Source: Gyromitra esculenta
Lineage: Eukaryota > Ascomycota > Pezizomycetes > Pezizales > Discinaceae
Length of the DNA: 64,000 nt
Direction of reading: 5' to 3'
NCBI GenBank assembly: GCA_038503075.1
Contig: JBCAML010000019.1
Location: 1,178,001-1,242,000 of the forward strand
Under the pieces are notes generated by a model. The model was not told the DNA's origin. It saw only the letters and a program-made list of their open reading frames with translations, and did no database searches. Each line of letters starts with the position of its first letter. The first letter of the stretch is position 1. The translations under genes were made by a program, and so were the position numbers. This document shows positions 36,700 to 47,423 of the stretch, one piece after another.

Positions 36700-38398
36700 A
36701 TGAAGGAGTTGTCTTTTGGAAGGGAGATAGAGTTGTATATAATTACTCATGGTATGCGTTTACGAACTTTGTATATACCTACATGTATAACTGAGAGGTG
36801 ATGACGTTTGAGTGAAATGAAACGGTTTTTCGGCTTGGCTTATCATTTTCCGATTATATTCGCGTTAGGAGCTTTAGTATTTCTCAGATTGATTTTCTCT
36901 CCGTGTTTTGAGAGAGTTGTGATCTTGGTGTGTAGCTCTTGTGGTTGAGACTAGAGAGGTCAGGCGAGAGATGAACTGGCCAGCCAGCGAATGACCATTC
37001 GTGATGATGGCTGCTTACATGTAGTTTTTCTGTTTTCTGTTTTGCTTTGTAACCAGCACTTAAGTTATGACAATATGAAACAAAATATCTATAGTCCTCT
37101 TCCTTCATGTACCATCTTCTTGGCCACATAGTCTAAAGCCACGCTTTCTATCCCCAAATAAAACACAACCACAAAACGCTCATATGAAATAGTGAGAGGA
37201 AGCCCCCGACTAAATAAATACTAAAAAACGAAAGACAGAAAATTACAAAAAATTGAAAGCAATCTCAGTTTCATCATTTATGCCCCCTCCATTCACCAGC
37301 TCCAATTCTCCCCATCCTCACGCGACTGCTCAGTTGGTAGACCAAATGAATCTTATTGCTCAACGTCAAGTCATTTTATCACCTATAGGATAGACAACCC
37401 ACAGAGATCCCCCACAAAAATACATGACTACACGTAATACTTTAAATTGCGAGTGCTGGAGCTGGTCTTATACCATGCGGTAAGTATATCTTTTAGTTGT
37501 ATTACGCATATTTTCGACGTTAAACTATAGTTGTCCCGTAGGAGGATAGAGCCGTCATCTATAGTTCTTCAAGGTATTACAGACTTCAGTTTACCCCTTC
37601 CCTGTGCGATATAAACTCTCCTCAAAAATCGAGTGATAGTTTATGATTTCGAGGAAACCCTCGAAGACGGGGCCATTGAGTCAATAACGATTTGGAAATC
37701 TTGGTACTATGCGGAGAATACCTGACTTCTTTTGTGAGTTCAGGGTGGGAGGATAGTGCGGGACACAGCAAACCAAGACTTGGCCATCCTAGAGGATTTC
37801 GTGTTCAATAGAATTGGACAGCCCTTCCTGCATTTAGCTTTTAACTGCCAGGATTAACAATCAGATTACTCCGCATTCAATGGTGTTGAATTGTGTCTCT
37901 CTATCGACCATTGATTACATGTATTTATTGCATGCACCTACATACTATGTAGCAAGATATCGCTGCTTGAAACTGGCTGCCGTCCAAGCAAGAGTATTTT
38001 CTTCCTGCTTCGCTATTTATTGCCCGACACCACTCTTCGCCCGTCATCACCGCTCTTTCATCATCATCATCATCTCCAGAGCCCTAACTTCCTCGTAAAT
38101 TACCCTATCACTGTTTTGACTCCCCGCGTCAATCGATTGTTGCCCTGGTTAGTAGCGATCTATCTCGTACTATATCCATCTTTCAAGAAAAATCCGCTGC
38201 GACTACATTTGCTAAAATTCCGCTCGCTACCTCAATCATCAGGTCTTTCACTCTGTGTATCGATAGATTCCACAGGATCTCGATCAAATATCCTTCCGCC
38301 TCCGACCAACCGTTACTCCTCACACTCCTCCTCTCTCAAGTTACGACGTATTACAACCGCACCTACCTTTGATCGATTTAAACTGAACTTCTGAATAA
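36700..38398. other. Intergenic with a segment shared with 59.7 kb
   Basis: No gene is supported. A 26-base segment at 37112 is repeated downstream of the pyruvate kinase gene (see separate entries). The last 350 bases are the leader of the BTB-like gene. Confidence 0.5.
37112..37149. repeat. Dispersed repeat, copy A
   Basis: CCATCTTCTTGGCCACATAG followed by TCTAAAGCCACGCTTTC matches copy B at 59680-59718 with one mismatch in the first 26 bases. Read on the minus strand, both copies encode LDYVAKKM. Confidence 0.75.
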
Positions 38399-39577
38399 AT
38401 GGCTAGTCCTTATCCCCGCCGTGGCTCCGGACGTCGAACTATAGCCACCTATGATGAGACTCCTCCTCGACGTAGCTCCGGACGTCGAGCAGCTGCGGAG
38501 GATATTAGCTACAACGAGCCTCCTGCTAATTTGCCTCAACCCCGTCGCAGCAATGGGCGCAGAGGGGCAGCGGCGTTCGCCTTTACGCCGCTTTCAGAAT
38601 ATTTTGTGCACAGCGAGGACTATTTTTCTGAAGATATCCTTCTAGATGAGCAACCCGTCGTCGGTGAACCTTCCTTAGAATTGCTTCGCTTCCACCGCCA
38701 TATTGCTGTGCGTGTCGGGCCTGAGCTTGCTGTCTACCATATCAATACCGAAAAGTTTTTCAATAAATCGGCTTACGCGAAGGATCTTTGCTCTCGTATG
38801 ACCAAGATCTCTAGCACTCAGTCGTACAGAGTCGACTTCCCACGCGTGGAGGAACAGGTCTTCGTAAATCTACTGGAGTGGATAAACACTGGCCTCTATA
38901 CCCCCTACAAGGATACCTTTCATGGGTCGTTCATTCGCCATCTAAAACTCCATATTTTAGCCATGAAATTTGAAGTTGAAGGGCTCATACAATTTACACT
39001 TAAAGTTGTTGCAGATATGCTTATCGAATCTCACCCAGAACAAATTACGAGGGGTCCTTTCTGGGCTACTGTGGCTAACTTAACTTACAAGTATACTACA
39101 GTTGGTGAGGGGATGAGAAGGGTGATTACCGAGTATACACTATGGTACTTGAACTACGGTCGTGGAAGATTTTGGGAAACGAAGACCAAGGACGCTCTCA
39201 AATCATTAAAGAGGCTCCCGTCGGCTTGTCCCATTTACAGAGTCGAATGTCTCCTTCTTCATGATAATCCATGGTATTTTGAAGACACTATCGAGACACA
39301 CTTTGGGAAAGCCCGAGAAGTGAACCTCAATAGGACTAGATGGTGGAAGGATTCGATCGAAGATCCAATGTTTGAAACGTGGGTAGCCTATTGGTATGCG
39401 GCTGGGTCTCAAGGGCGGACGCATGGTTATCTAAACCCAAATAATTATAGGGATAGTGCAGAGTTGATCAAAGGAGTTGACGATGAAGACAAGGCATTCT
39501 TGAAGAGTTATGAGAAGGAGTTTGGGGTGAAATATGGTAAAAAGATAACCCTAAGAACAAGGCCACTAGGGTGCTAG
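38399..39577 (+). CDS. BTB/POZ-like protein with N-terminal RRxxGRR repeats
   Basis: Single-exon protein of 392 aa. The first 60 residues hold three basic repeats: PRRGSGRRTIA, PRRSSGRRAAA and PRRSNGRRGAA, the last two spaced by acidic stretches. Residues about 90-210 resemble the diverged BTB fold of fungal lineage-specific proteins: IAVRVGPELAVYHINTEKFF, then YRVDFPRVEEQVFVNLLEWI, NTGLYTP and HLKLHILAMKFEVEGLIQFTL. A helical C-terminal part follows (WATVANLTYKYTTVGEGMRR). Such proteins are numerous in Pezizomycotina, and no substrate is known. The start is the first ATG in frame, at the beginning of the repeats. The basic repeats could contact nucleic acid or phosphate groups; that is speculation. 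Confidence 0.75.
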   Translation: MASPYPRRGSGRRTIATYDETPPRRSSGRRAAAEDISYNEPPANLPQPRRSNGRRGAAAFAFTPLSEYFVHSEDYFSEDILLDEQPVVGEPSLELLRFHRHIAVRVGPELAVYHINTEKFFNKSAYAKDLCSRMTKISSTQSYRVDFPRVEEQVFVNLLEWINTGLYTPYKDTFHGSFIRHLKLHILAMKFEVEGLIQFTLKVVADMLIESHPEQITRGPFWATVANLTYKYTTVGEGMRRVITEYTLWYLNYGRGRFWETKTKDALKSLKRLPSACPIYRVECLLLHDNPWYFEDTIETHFGKAREVNLNRTRWWKDSIEDPMFETWVAYWYAAGSQGRTHGYLNPNNYRDSAELIKGVDDEDKAFLKSYEKEFGVKYGKKITLRTRPLGC

Positions 39578-39696
39578 TTAATACTAGAAAATTTCCTGTA
39601 GAATTGACTCGATTTAACCCTAGAATTAGTGGTAGCTACCATCAAGCTTGGCTCCAAAATTAAACATCTCTTTTTTGTGACAGTGGAACTAGTATC

Positions 39697-39921
39697 ATGA
39701 TTAAGTCCAACGATAATCACCCTTCTACCATCCAAAAGACCAAAGACACCACAGTTAACCCTCTCGACCCTAGTCCCAAGCCAAAAAGTAGGGTTTATAC
39801 GGGGAGAGACAAAACTCTCCCAGAGACAAAATTGGGGCTAGCAGAATTGCTTACAAAGGTACGTAAGAAAATCATGAAATTGGAGAATAAAGAAATGAAT
39901 TTTTGGGAATACGGTCGATGA
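39697..39921 (+). CDS. Small hypothetical ORF (74 codons)
   Basis: The frame opens with ATG 120 bases after the BTB-like gene and encodes a Lys/Pro-rich, hydrophilic peptide ending in KLENKEMNFWEYGR. No family is recognised and there is no intron. It could be a small gene, a decayed 3' piece of a neighbour, or chance. Confidence 0.2.
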   Translation: MIKSNDNHPSTIQKTKDTTVNPLDPSPKPKSRVYTGRDKTLPETKLGLAELLTKVRKKIMKLENKEMNFWEYGR

Positions 39922-39939
39922 GGTGGAGCTTGAAAGAAG

Positions 39940-39955
39940 CTACATGTACATGTAG
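39940..39955. repeat. 16-bp perfect palindrome
   Basis: CTACATGTACATGTAG is its own reverse complement. It lies just after the small ORF. Confidence 0.9.
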
Positions 39956-40284
39956 TGGGTCGACTGCTTTAGTAGCAGACCACCTGGACCATACGGCAGG
40001 GTTCTTACTAGGCGAGCCGAAAAAACTAAGCTCACGAAGGAGCGGCACACACTCGGGTATTCAAAGCTAGAGGTCGAGCAGCTCGGAGTTGGAGGCTTTA
40101 ATGCAAAGAGGACGTATGGCTAGAGAGATCTTTAGTTGTCAATAGCTAAAGTTGAAGTTGAAGCTGAAGTTGAGTCTTGGCTACCGAGGGATTCAACTTG
40201 AGATCGGTTTTACCACCCGCCCCAGACCTAACTGATGGTCCTTAGTGAGATTTTTTGAACCAATTCTTCACTCGGAGGAGTATT

Positions 40285-40317
40285 CTTATGTTGGATATGT
40301 TTATTGTCCAACATAAG
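40285..40317. repeat. Perfect 11-bp inverted repeat (hairpin)
   Basis: CTTATGTTGGA (40285-40295) pairs with TCCAACATAAG (40307-40317) across an 11-base AT-rich loop. Confidence 0.9.
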
Positions 40318-41316
40318 TGGCTGAGAATCGGTGGTTATAATAAAATACCGGTGCACGATTCTACATCGCACAAATCCATCCAACTATGCCTCCCATTGTT
40401 AGGTTCTTATATTGAATGACGAGTATCGTAGTAATCTGCTGCTTGCCCTTATCGGCTAAATGTTGGCCAAGCCCCTGCAGGCTGACATGTATTCCAGCTG
40501 TGCGTTAGATTAAGCTATTTCAATCTAGACTGAGTGGTCATTAGAAACTAGTTCTATGCTTGAGTAGGAAAATATCCAGTACATGGGAATAATTGTATTG
40601 AGTATGTCGGAAAAAATCTTCTGGCTATAGACCGTTGATCTGCTCACTAGGTGTTGAATTTAATTTTCCTTAGAAGCTATCTTTAGAACATAGCCACCCC
40701 TCCTCATGTCACATTCTGTACTGAATGGACAATCGGCATTTGCCGATGAGGCGAACTGTCCCCTCCAGTCGGTTTGATAGCCAATCTTCATAGGTTGTGA
40801 GTGTGTGACTGTAGAAATCGATTCCTGCAGCAAGTTGCAAATCGCTGAGAGGGGTGTTGGTATTTATACTATGCATATGATGTTGATCTTGAGAAAGCCA
40901 CTAAGCAAGCAGCAATTAAGTCACGATCCATTTGTTGTGCACTCGGATCAGGGGCACGAAGATGGGAAATCCCTTGTCCTCAACGAGCAGCTGCCCCCGC
41001 CATCCCATCTCCGCCCCTATCGTCCGAGAAATGGTCCAATTCGAGAGGGTTTACGGGTACGCCTCCCCAAAGAGTAATCTAGTCCGCATATCACACGTCT
41101 CAGGAAAATACTGCACCAGAAATCACGCTCGTGGGCAGTCACACTGCAACTTCTAGCGACAATTGGGAACGTGTACAAAAGGAAGAGGAGAACCGTTTGA
41201 TTAAGGGGGTTTAAAGGCCTTCCATCTTTACCGTACCTAGTGCTACTCTACAAGCATCTCGCTTCTTTATCATAGTTGCGGAAGTCTACGTATCAGTAGC
41301 GCTCATAGGACTAGAA

Positions 41317-42038
41317 ATGGCATTCTCACACAGTCCACCAAAAATTATCCCCGCATGGATGCTTATATCGACCTTGGTAGTCCTCTGGGTACGTGATATT
41401 CGATGCGCTTAGCACTATTCTATTCCGATTTAAAAACGGGTGACTGAGGGAAAATTTCGTCGTTAAGGATGCTAGTTACGTTCTCCTCCGCCCGCGCTCC
41501 ATGCCTGGCGGCGACTTACATTATTTCTGGAAACCCTACGCTCTCTACGGTACAATTGACTATGTTTATGGTCTTCCGGCCTTCGAGAGCAATGACGGCT
41601 TTCCAGGCGCCCAAGCTTTCTTGAATCTTATTGAGTCTGCGCTCAATTTTACATACTTATCGTGCTGGGCACGTGGGGACGAGGCGACGGCGGTGATAGT
41701 CGGGCTTGTGAGTGTCGTAATGACACTCAGTAAAACTGTGCTTTATCTTGCCGTTGAATATTTTTCTGGGTGGGGACATATTGGACAGTAAGTTTTCCTT
41801 AGGGTGTTCCATCCTCCCTATTAGAGGGAGGATGTTAATAAAAAGATGGATTTGGCTAAAAATCAAACGAAATTATAGCAACGACTTTGCCACCCTTATC
41901 CCTCTATATATTGTCCCAAATGGCATGTGGATTATATTTCCATCCTACTGCGCATGGTGGTTTGGACATGAGATTTCTGCCGGACTCAATAAGAAGAGCC
42001 TGAGCGGAGGTTCTACCGGCGTGAAGAAGGAATTGTAA
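41317..42038 (+). CDS. EBP/EXPERA-like membrane protein, 3 exons
   Basis: Polytopic membrane protein of 183 aa; exons 41317-41388, 41468-41787 and 41879-42038. Four hydrophobic segments are visible: IIPAWMLISTLVVLW, a segment around ALNFTYLSCWA, ATAVIVGLVSVVMTLSKTVL and LIPLYIVPNGMWIIFPSYCA. Conserved-looking pieces are GGDLHYFWKPYALYGTIDYV, FSGWGHIGHNDFATL and NGMWIIFP. The four-helix pattern with an aromatic N-G-x-W-x-I-x-P motif near the end fits the emopamil-binding/EXPERA fold, whose founding members are sterol isomerases and their relatives. This is a family-level call; enzymatic activity is not shown. The phase-2 second intron (GTAAGT...TTATAG) reconstitutes GHIGHND. The gene is convergent with the 333-aa gene on the minus strand. 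Confidence 0.7.
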
Positions 42039-42474
42039 GGAAGGAAGATATATGTCCAAGGGTACTTTAAATTGCATAGCGATTCTAGGTCTTGCGAGGA
42101 GCTGATTTCTTAAAGGTTAATGTATTATTTAAGCGTAATATGAAAGAGATGGGAAAAGAAACATCAACGAATGCGAAGGAAGAAGCTTCGTGTATTTCTT
42201 AATTGCTGATTTCAAAATTTTTATTCCGAAACAAACAAGCACACGAAAGTAGGAAAGCTAAATCAGAGTTTAACAATCGTCCTTGACTAAGAGGTGATGA
42301 AGATGTATGGACGACCGATCCACAAACTTACCAACGCGAGCTTTTCTTTGGCCAACCATAGCCTCCACACCCATATACAGGTTCCACGGCCAAAAACTAG
42401 GGTTTGAGGATATTTGCGTCTCAATCAAAACCTCCGAGAACGTAGCGAACAACCGAACAACCGTAATTATTTAT
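42039..42474. other. Convergent intergenic
   Basis: Shared 3' region between the EBP-like gene and the minus-strand gene ending at 42475. No other feature was seen. Confidence 0.6.
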
Positions 42475-43476
42475 TTAATCGGACGATTTGGGATTTGAGG
42501 GCCTTGTTTTAACTCCAGTTGGTTGGATTCCTTTCGCATCTTGCTGAATTGGAGACTCGTGAGAGATTGAGGGAAATCTAATCTTGCCACCCCTCGCATT
42601 CTGGGAGACATTTGCTGATCGAAGAAATTTTGTCTGCTTCCTAGGAGTTTGATCAATAGGAGAGAGTTGACGCTTATTTCTATTCCGTGTTATCATGCGA
42701 TGATTTGGTGTAAAGGTAACCATGTCCGGAGATGGGGTTGGTAAAATTAGAGATGGCTGTATACTGTGATGACCAGGGTTTTCGGGACTATCCGTCCTTT
42801 TATTTTCCTTTCCTTGGGGCTGTTTGAAATTACCCTTAAGGCTACCACATATCCCGTCCGGTAAGTATTCCCTTATTTCGTCCTCTGGTACCAAGAAAGG
42901 AATGTCCCAAATTGTTGACCATGGTATCTTAGTACTGATTCCAACGAAAAATAAGCTTTTAATCTGCCTGATGATGCCGTCCAGCATCTCTTCAAGCTCT
43001 TGTGGAAGGTAGTTCTCATAATGCTTCGGTAAATCCCCATGTCCGCTCGGAACTGCACTCTGAATTATTTCGCAGTGAAATTCCCATTGAGTTGTATTCG
43101 CCAGGTCGATGAACTTTTTCTGAAAGGTCTGTTTCATCGAATTTTCCACGCAACGCATGGGCCACGTGCGCAAGAAATGGGCATAAGCTAAACCGAGAGC
43201 CTTCTTGGTTGAGTCATGGAGGGTAACCCAGACAATATCCTTCTGGGAATCGATACGTGTGATAGTCCCTTTGATGATTGGGAGATGGGTATCCGTGCCA
43301 AATATGAGTATGGGGAGGGGAATTGACGGTGCTAGGATAAGCTCTGACTCTGGAGATGAGAATATGTTGGTGAGCTCGCTCTCTAATACTCTCACTGAAG
43401 AACTGGGATGCATCGAAAGCGCCTTGGTGAGCCATTCGGGCTGCGAGGCGGAAGTAAGCCTTACAGTACAATGCAT
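42475..43476 (-). CDS. Hypothetical protein, 333 aa, single exon
   Basis: The family is not recognised. The frame starts with ATG at 43476 (MHCTVRLTSASQPEWLTKAL). The first two thirds look folded, with alternating hydrophobic stretches such as LILAPSIPLPILIFGTD, KDIVWVTLHDSTKKALGLAY and EMLDGIIRQIKSLFFVGIST. The last third is disordered and basic, rich in Pro, Ser, Lys and Asn (MITRNRNKRQLSPIDQTPRK), possibly a nuclear localisation segment. An uninterrupted 334-codon frame is not expected by chance here, and codon use is even. Neighbours give no clue to function. Confidence 0.6.
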   Translation of the reverse strand: MHCTVRLTSASQPEWLTKALSMHPSSSVRVLESELTNIFSSPESELILAPSIPLPILIFGTDTHLPIIKGTITRIDSQKDIVWVTLHDSTKKALGLAYAHFLRTWPMRCVENSMKQTFQKKFIDLANTTQWEFHCEIIQSAVPSGHGDLPKHYENYLPQELEEMLDGIIRQIKSLFFVGISTKIPWSTIWDIPFLVPEDEIREYLPDGICGSLKGNFKQPQGKENKRTDSPENPGHHSIQPSLILPTPSPDMVTFTPNHRMITRNRNKRQLSPIDQTPRKQTKFLRSANVSQNARGGKIRFPSISHESPIQQDAKGIQPTGVKTRPSNPKSSD

Positions 43477-44787
43477 GACGACTGGGTCCTCGTATGAATT
43501 TAGGATCGATATCCTAAGCGATAAGGAGTTCTGTACAGTAAGATAGATACTCGTAGTAAAATGGAGGATAAGTGGGGAGAGAGGAGCTGAAGGCTTTACA
43601 GGATCCAGAATTGGCAGACCTGAGGTTATCGCTTATTTAGATCCCTAAAATTAATGTTGTAACAACATCCATTCTATGGTTGAAAGAGTAAAAAGGCACG
43701 GATGGGTTGGAAGTAGGCAGACCGACATAAATTGAAGCTTTATATGTTTCGTTTCTTACCCGTACGTTGCGTGAAACAAATCCCCCAGAAACACAATTAC
43801 CTGACCCATAGCGGTTCCAAAGAGCGAGTATCTTGTATTACTGTTATTGGAGTATTTGCACAACCAATTCAGAACTAGAAGGCGACGTAGACCAGTATCT
43901 CCTCAGGCCTACACGTACATCACGTGGGTTAGTTGAAGTGTATTTCGGAATAAAAAGCCTAACACTAAGGATTAGTAGCTATCTAGGGGGTTTCTTGACT
44001 ATCTGTATTTGCGCATAGTATCTTTGAAGACTGGAATACGCTAATTCGTCTGCTTGTATCGGTTTATTATTCATGCACCTATGGACGCACATACATCTAA
44101 TGTATGGTAAGTATGTAATTCAAAAGCTGGTGATGGGGCTCTAGAGATTTAGCTCGATAGATAAATGCCTGAATATGTTACTGATCCACTGTAGTTAAAT
44201 GTAAATAACAATTTTAATTTTGAAAGCTGCCAGCTTACCATGAAACTATCTCGGACTATCACTCAGATTATTTACCAATAGCGCCGTCAGTGAGTCTACC
44301 TAATGTGAGAGCCCTCCAGACGTGCTTCGGAGAAGACTCGGAGACGGAAACTACTAGTGAGAGACACAAATCAAAGTGCACAAGTGTGGATGGATGGAGG
44401 TGTGCTGCCAGTCATTAAAGGGCCAAGTAATCGGCCCCTTCGTGCTGGCGCCTACCATCTCAACAAGCACTATTGAAATAATTGACACGTAGTGAAATCA
44501 GGAATGATTAACTATTTATTCCCTATTCTAGAGGGGTCTTGATATTTGTTAGTTCGCAACCGCTGTGTTTTGTTTCTGCTGTGGGCTAGATTCACCTAGG
44601 CTCGTTCCTATCCCTACTGCCTAGGGTTACTGCGCACCATAGGTTGCAGCAAGCTACTCACAGGGGTTGGGCACACCTTATTGTGCGTAATCTTAACTCC
44701 AACTTGGCAGCTACATAGAAATTCACTTTCAAATATGGCAGACAGTACTAGTTATGTTTTGGAGAGCAATAATGCAGTCGAAATAAG
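43477..44787. other. Intergenic, nothing recognised
   Basis: AT-rich sequence without a supported gene, repeat or RNA. Confidence 0.5.
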
Positions 44788-46660
44788 CTACCTAAGACTC
44801 CTGAACTTCGGTCTAAGTATATCAAGCATACGCAAGTCTTCGCCCACCCCAACCTGACGGTTCCCTCTTGTGGTGCGCAAGTGTGGAAAGGTAACATGCT
44901 TCCCTCGAAATTCGTTGTTTTTTCTACCATTCGTTTCCAGGAAACGCGCAGACCAGTTACTTTCATCCCTACTCTGATTGACACACATAGCCTCACATTG
45001 CATTTTCAATCTGAAAGAGTTATATTAGTAAAAAATATATTTATCTAGGATATATTAATAGGGGTTTAACTCACGGTTCTAAAACAGTTTTAATATAACT
45101 TCTGATGAATGAAGTAGCAGTCATGTCATAATCAGCCTCAAAATCTCCCGTCAAACAAATTATTGTGATCTCTACATATGCTGGGCCGACAGAATACTCA
45201 AGATCGCAGAAAAGGCGATTTGGGAATTCCTTGATAGTGTTCCCACTTGACATTGATGAAATCGATCGCCCTGATCCGATTTCAAGCATGAGGATACCTA
45301 GACGAAACACCTCGGGTACATGATATCGATGTTTTCCTGCGGAACGAAAAAAAATCTCAAGCGCTGTTTCTTCGGGGGTCAAGATATCGTTCCCGCAAAC
45401 CTTTACCGAGCGTTGCATATCACGTAGATGGATATTACTACTGCGTAACCCGTCCAGCCAGCCAGATCCTTGGAGGTTCAAAACCGAAAGAGCAAGCGTA
45501 TAAACCAGATCGAATTGCCACGTGATCCGAAAGACCCGGGATAGAGGTTGGTAAGTACGCTGAGGAATGTGGTCGAAGAGCTTTTCAAGTGAGGTGGGAT
45601 TTGAACTTGAGATCTGTGGCCCAGAGAAGCCTGTACTGCAGCTGTGGACGAGGAATCGATAAATATTGTACCTCTCATTACGTAAACATTTGAGAATGAA
45701 GCTTTCGGCTGGGTCGGTATCGTCTCCTCCGGTCAGTCGTTTCGCTCTCAACATCGCAATATCGCTAAAATCTTTAATGAGGTAAGGTGTCGATAGGTCT
45801 ACTCCATATGGATCCGGGCGGCTTTTGTTTTTTACTAGCGCTTCAAAGCCATTCTTCTCGCCAGCTTCAAAAACAAAGACAGAAGGGTGAGAAATTTTGG
45901 ACGCAGATTTTTCCCTAGCGAAAGCGTTATTCACCACAACAGGCAATTTCACTGAGTCCTCGTCTAGTTTCCGAGAATCGAACTGCAGGTTTTGAAATTG
46001 GCGTTTCGATATATAGTCGGGTTGTAATGCAATGTCGAGGTCCAGGCGTAGGTTGGTGACTTCTAACCCGTAAAAAAGCTCCTTGGACGTTTCCTGTACT
46101 AACAAGGCTCGATCTGGATCCATCATTCCTGATTCTCTTACAATCCCACAGATCACCTCCTTCGAAATTGAACCCCTCGAAACAGTGGGATTGCGTGCCT
46201 CGAAGAACCGTTTCGCTTCCTTTGTCGCTAGACTGAACTCTGACCGAAGATTGTTCAAGTGTTCTTCTAACTCTTTTCTACCAGAAAAGCTGAAATAAAG
46301 CCTTCCGCGGAGTTTTGCGAGGCTCGATCACCCAGCTCCAAAGTCGCGTTTGCATTGTGCTTGGGATTGGTTGGCTTTCTCGCACATATTCTTGATGCCT
46401 TTAAGATGGTCCTGTACCGTGGCTGTCCCATCCTCTCCCCATAAGACGTAGAAGGATTTCTGGGGGGTATCTTGCTCGATATTCCAGAATTGAGCCCAGG
46501 TGTTGAAATTAGACCTGTGGAATCTAAACCGCTGGTTTGCCCATTCGAAATCAGACTCAACGGTCTTGTATCGACGAACAAGTGACTCGATTTCGGACGT
46601 GAATTTGAGGCATAACTCAAGAGTTGAAAGTACACCAAAAACAAGTCCAGCAAATTCCAT
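44788..46660 (-). CDS. HeLo-like N-terminus plus DUF7580-type protein, 3 exons
   Basis: Protein of 584 aa; exons 46660-46332, 46277-45075 and 45010-44788. The N-terminus MEFAGLVFGVLSTLELCLKF, followed by VRRYKTVESDFEWANQRFRF and HRSNFNTWAQFWNI, has the layout of HeLo/HeLo-like domains. These begin with a hydrophobic helix and can form membrane pores in fungal incompatibility proteins. The remainder matches the DUF7580 pattern that often follows such N-termini: LVHSCSTGFSGPQIS, WQFDLVYTLALSVLNLQGSG, HVPEVFRLGILMLEIGSGRS and IKTVLEPLKMQCE. The 54-nt first intron and the GTGAGT...TTTCAG second intron keep the frame, and the second joins VLEP to LKMQ. A role in regulated cell death or non-self recognition is inferred from the family. 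No prion-forming C-terminal motif was recognised. Confidence 0.75.
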
Positions 46661-47423
46661 AGCGAAAGGTGTATTTGTGATGCGCTCAGATACGGAAAGA
46701 AATCTGAAGTCGAAAATCGTAGGAACCTAAAACTTGACTTTAGAACCCCTTTATGAATCAACTGTTTATAATCGTGGCCCATATACGTGATGTTTAATTT
46801 ACGATCTATCGTAATTTTAACTCGCATTTTTCGTCAAAATATCCTATTCGTACGCCGCTCAACCAGGGTTTTTGTTGGGCAGTCCACCAAAGTAAGCCTT
46901 GCAGATACAGCGCACTCTACGTCGAAAGGATCGAGAAATATGACACCTAGGGGTTCGGGGTTACTATTAGTCCTTTGGGTTTCCCACGAAGGTTCTAACA
47001 GTATGTTTGGCCACCCTGGCTTTTCGATCCTTCTACCAGATGTTTCATGCGCATGCGCAACGCAGCCTTACTCAGGATAGAACGAAAATAGTTACATATC
47101 ACAGCCAATTCAAGGCATTAACTACCCTGCTGGCGTGCAGGTAAATGACTAGAAATAAACTAACAGGTGTCAGTTTATTGGCATTGTTTAGGCAGCGTTA
47201 TCAGCGGCGCTCCCCAGCTAGAAAATAATTTATCATACATACATGTATTCTCTAACCCCCGGCCCGCTCAGCTACCTGTAATACCAAACTAAGTGTCACT
47301 TGGCCCATTCTCTACTGTTTGGAAATCTCCTCGAGACTCAGAATCTACGTTACCGTGTTTAGAACAATCGGCATCATAAACTTCACACCCAGGTGTTAGC
47401 TGTTATATCAAGAGCTCCGTCAA
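46661..47423. other. Divergent intergenic
   Basis: Shared promoter region between the minus-strand HeLo/DUF7580 gene and the plus-strand gene starting at 47424. No other feature was seen. Confidence 0.5.

Larger units (their letters stand above)
39578..41316. other. Intergenic with hairpin and palindrome
   Basis: No conserved gene is visible. A 74-codon ATG frame is at 39697-39921. A 16-bp palindrome is at 39940-39955, a GTTGAA hexamer run is near 40150-40176, and a perfect 11-bp inverted repeat is at 40285-40317. Confidence 0.5.

Noticed and set aside
45590..45625. tRNA T-arm-like sequence (minus-strand GTTCAAATCCC)
   Set aside because: It lies inside the coding frame of the HeLo/DUF7580 gene and no acceptor stem or anticodon arm could be paired around it.
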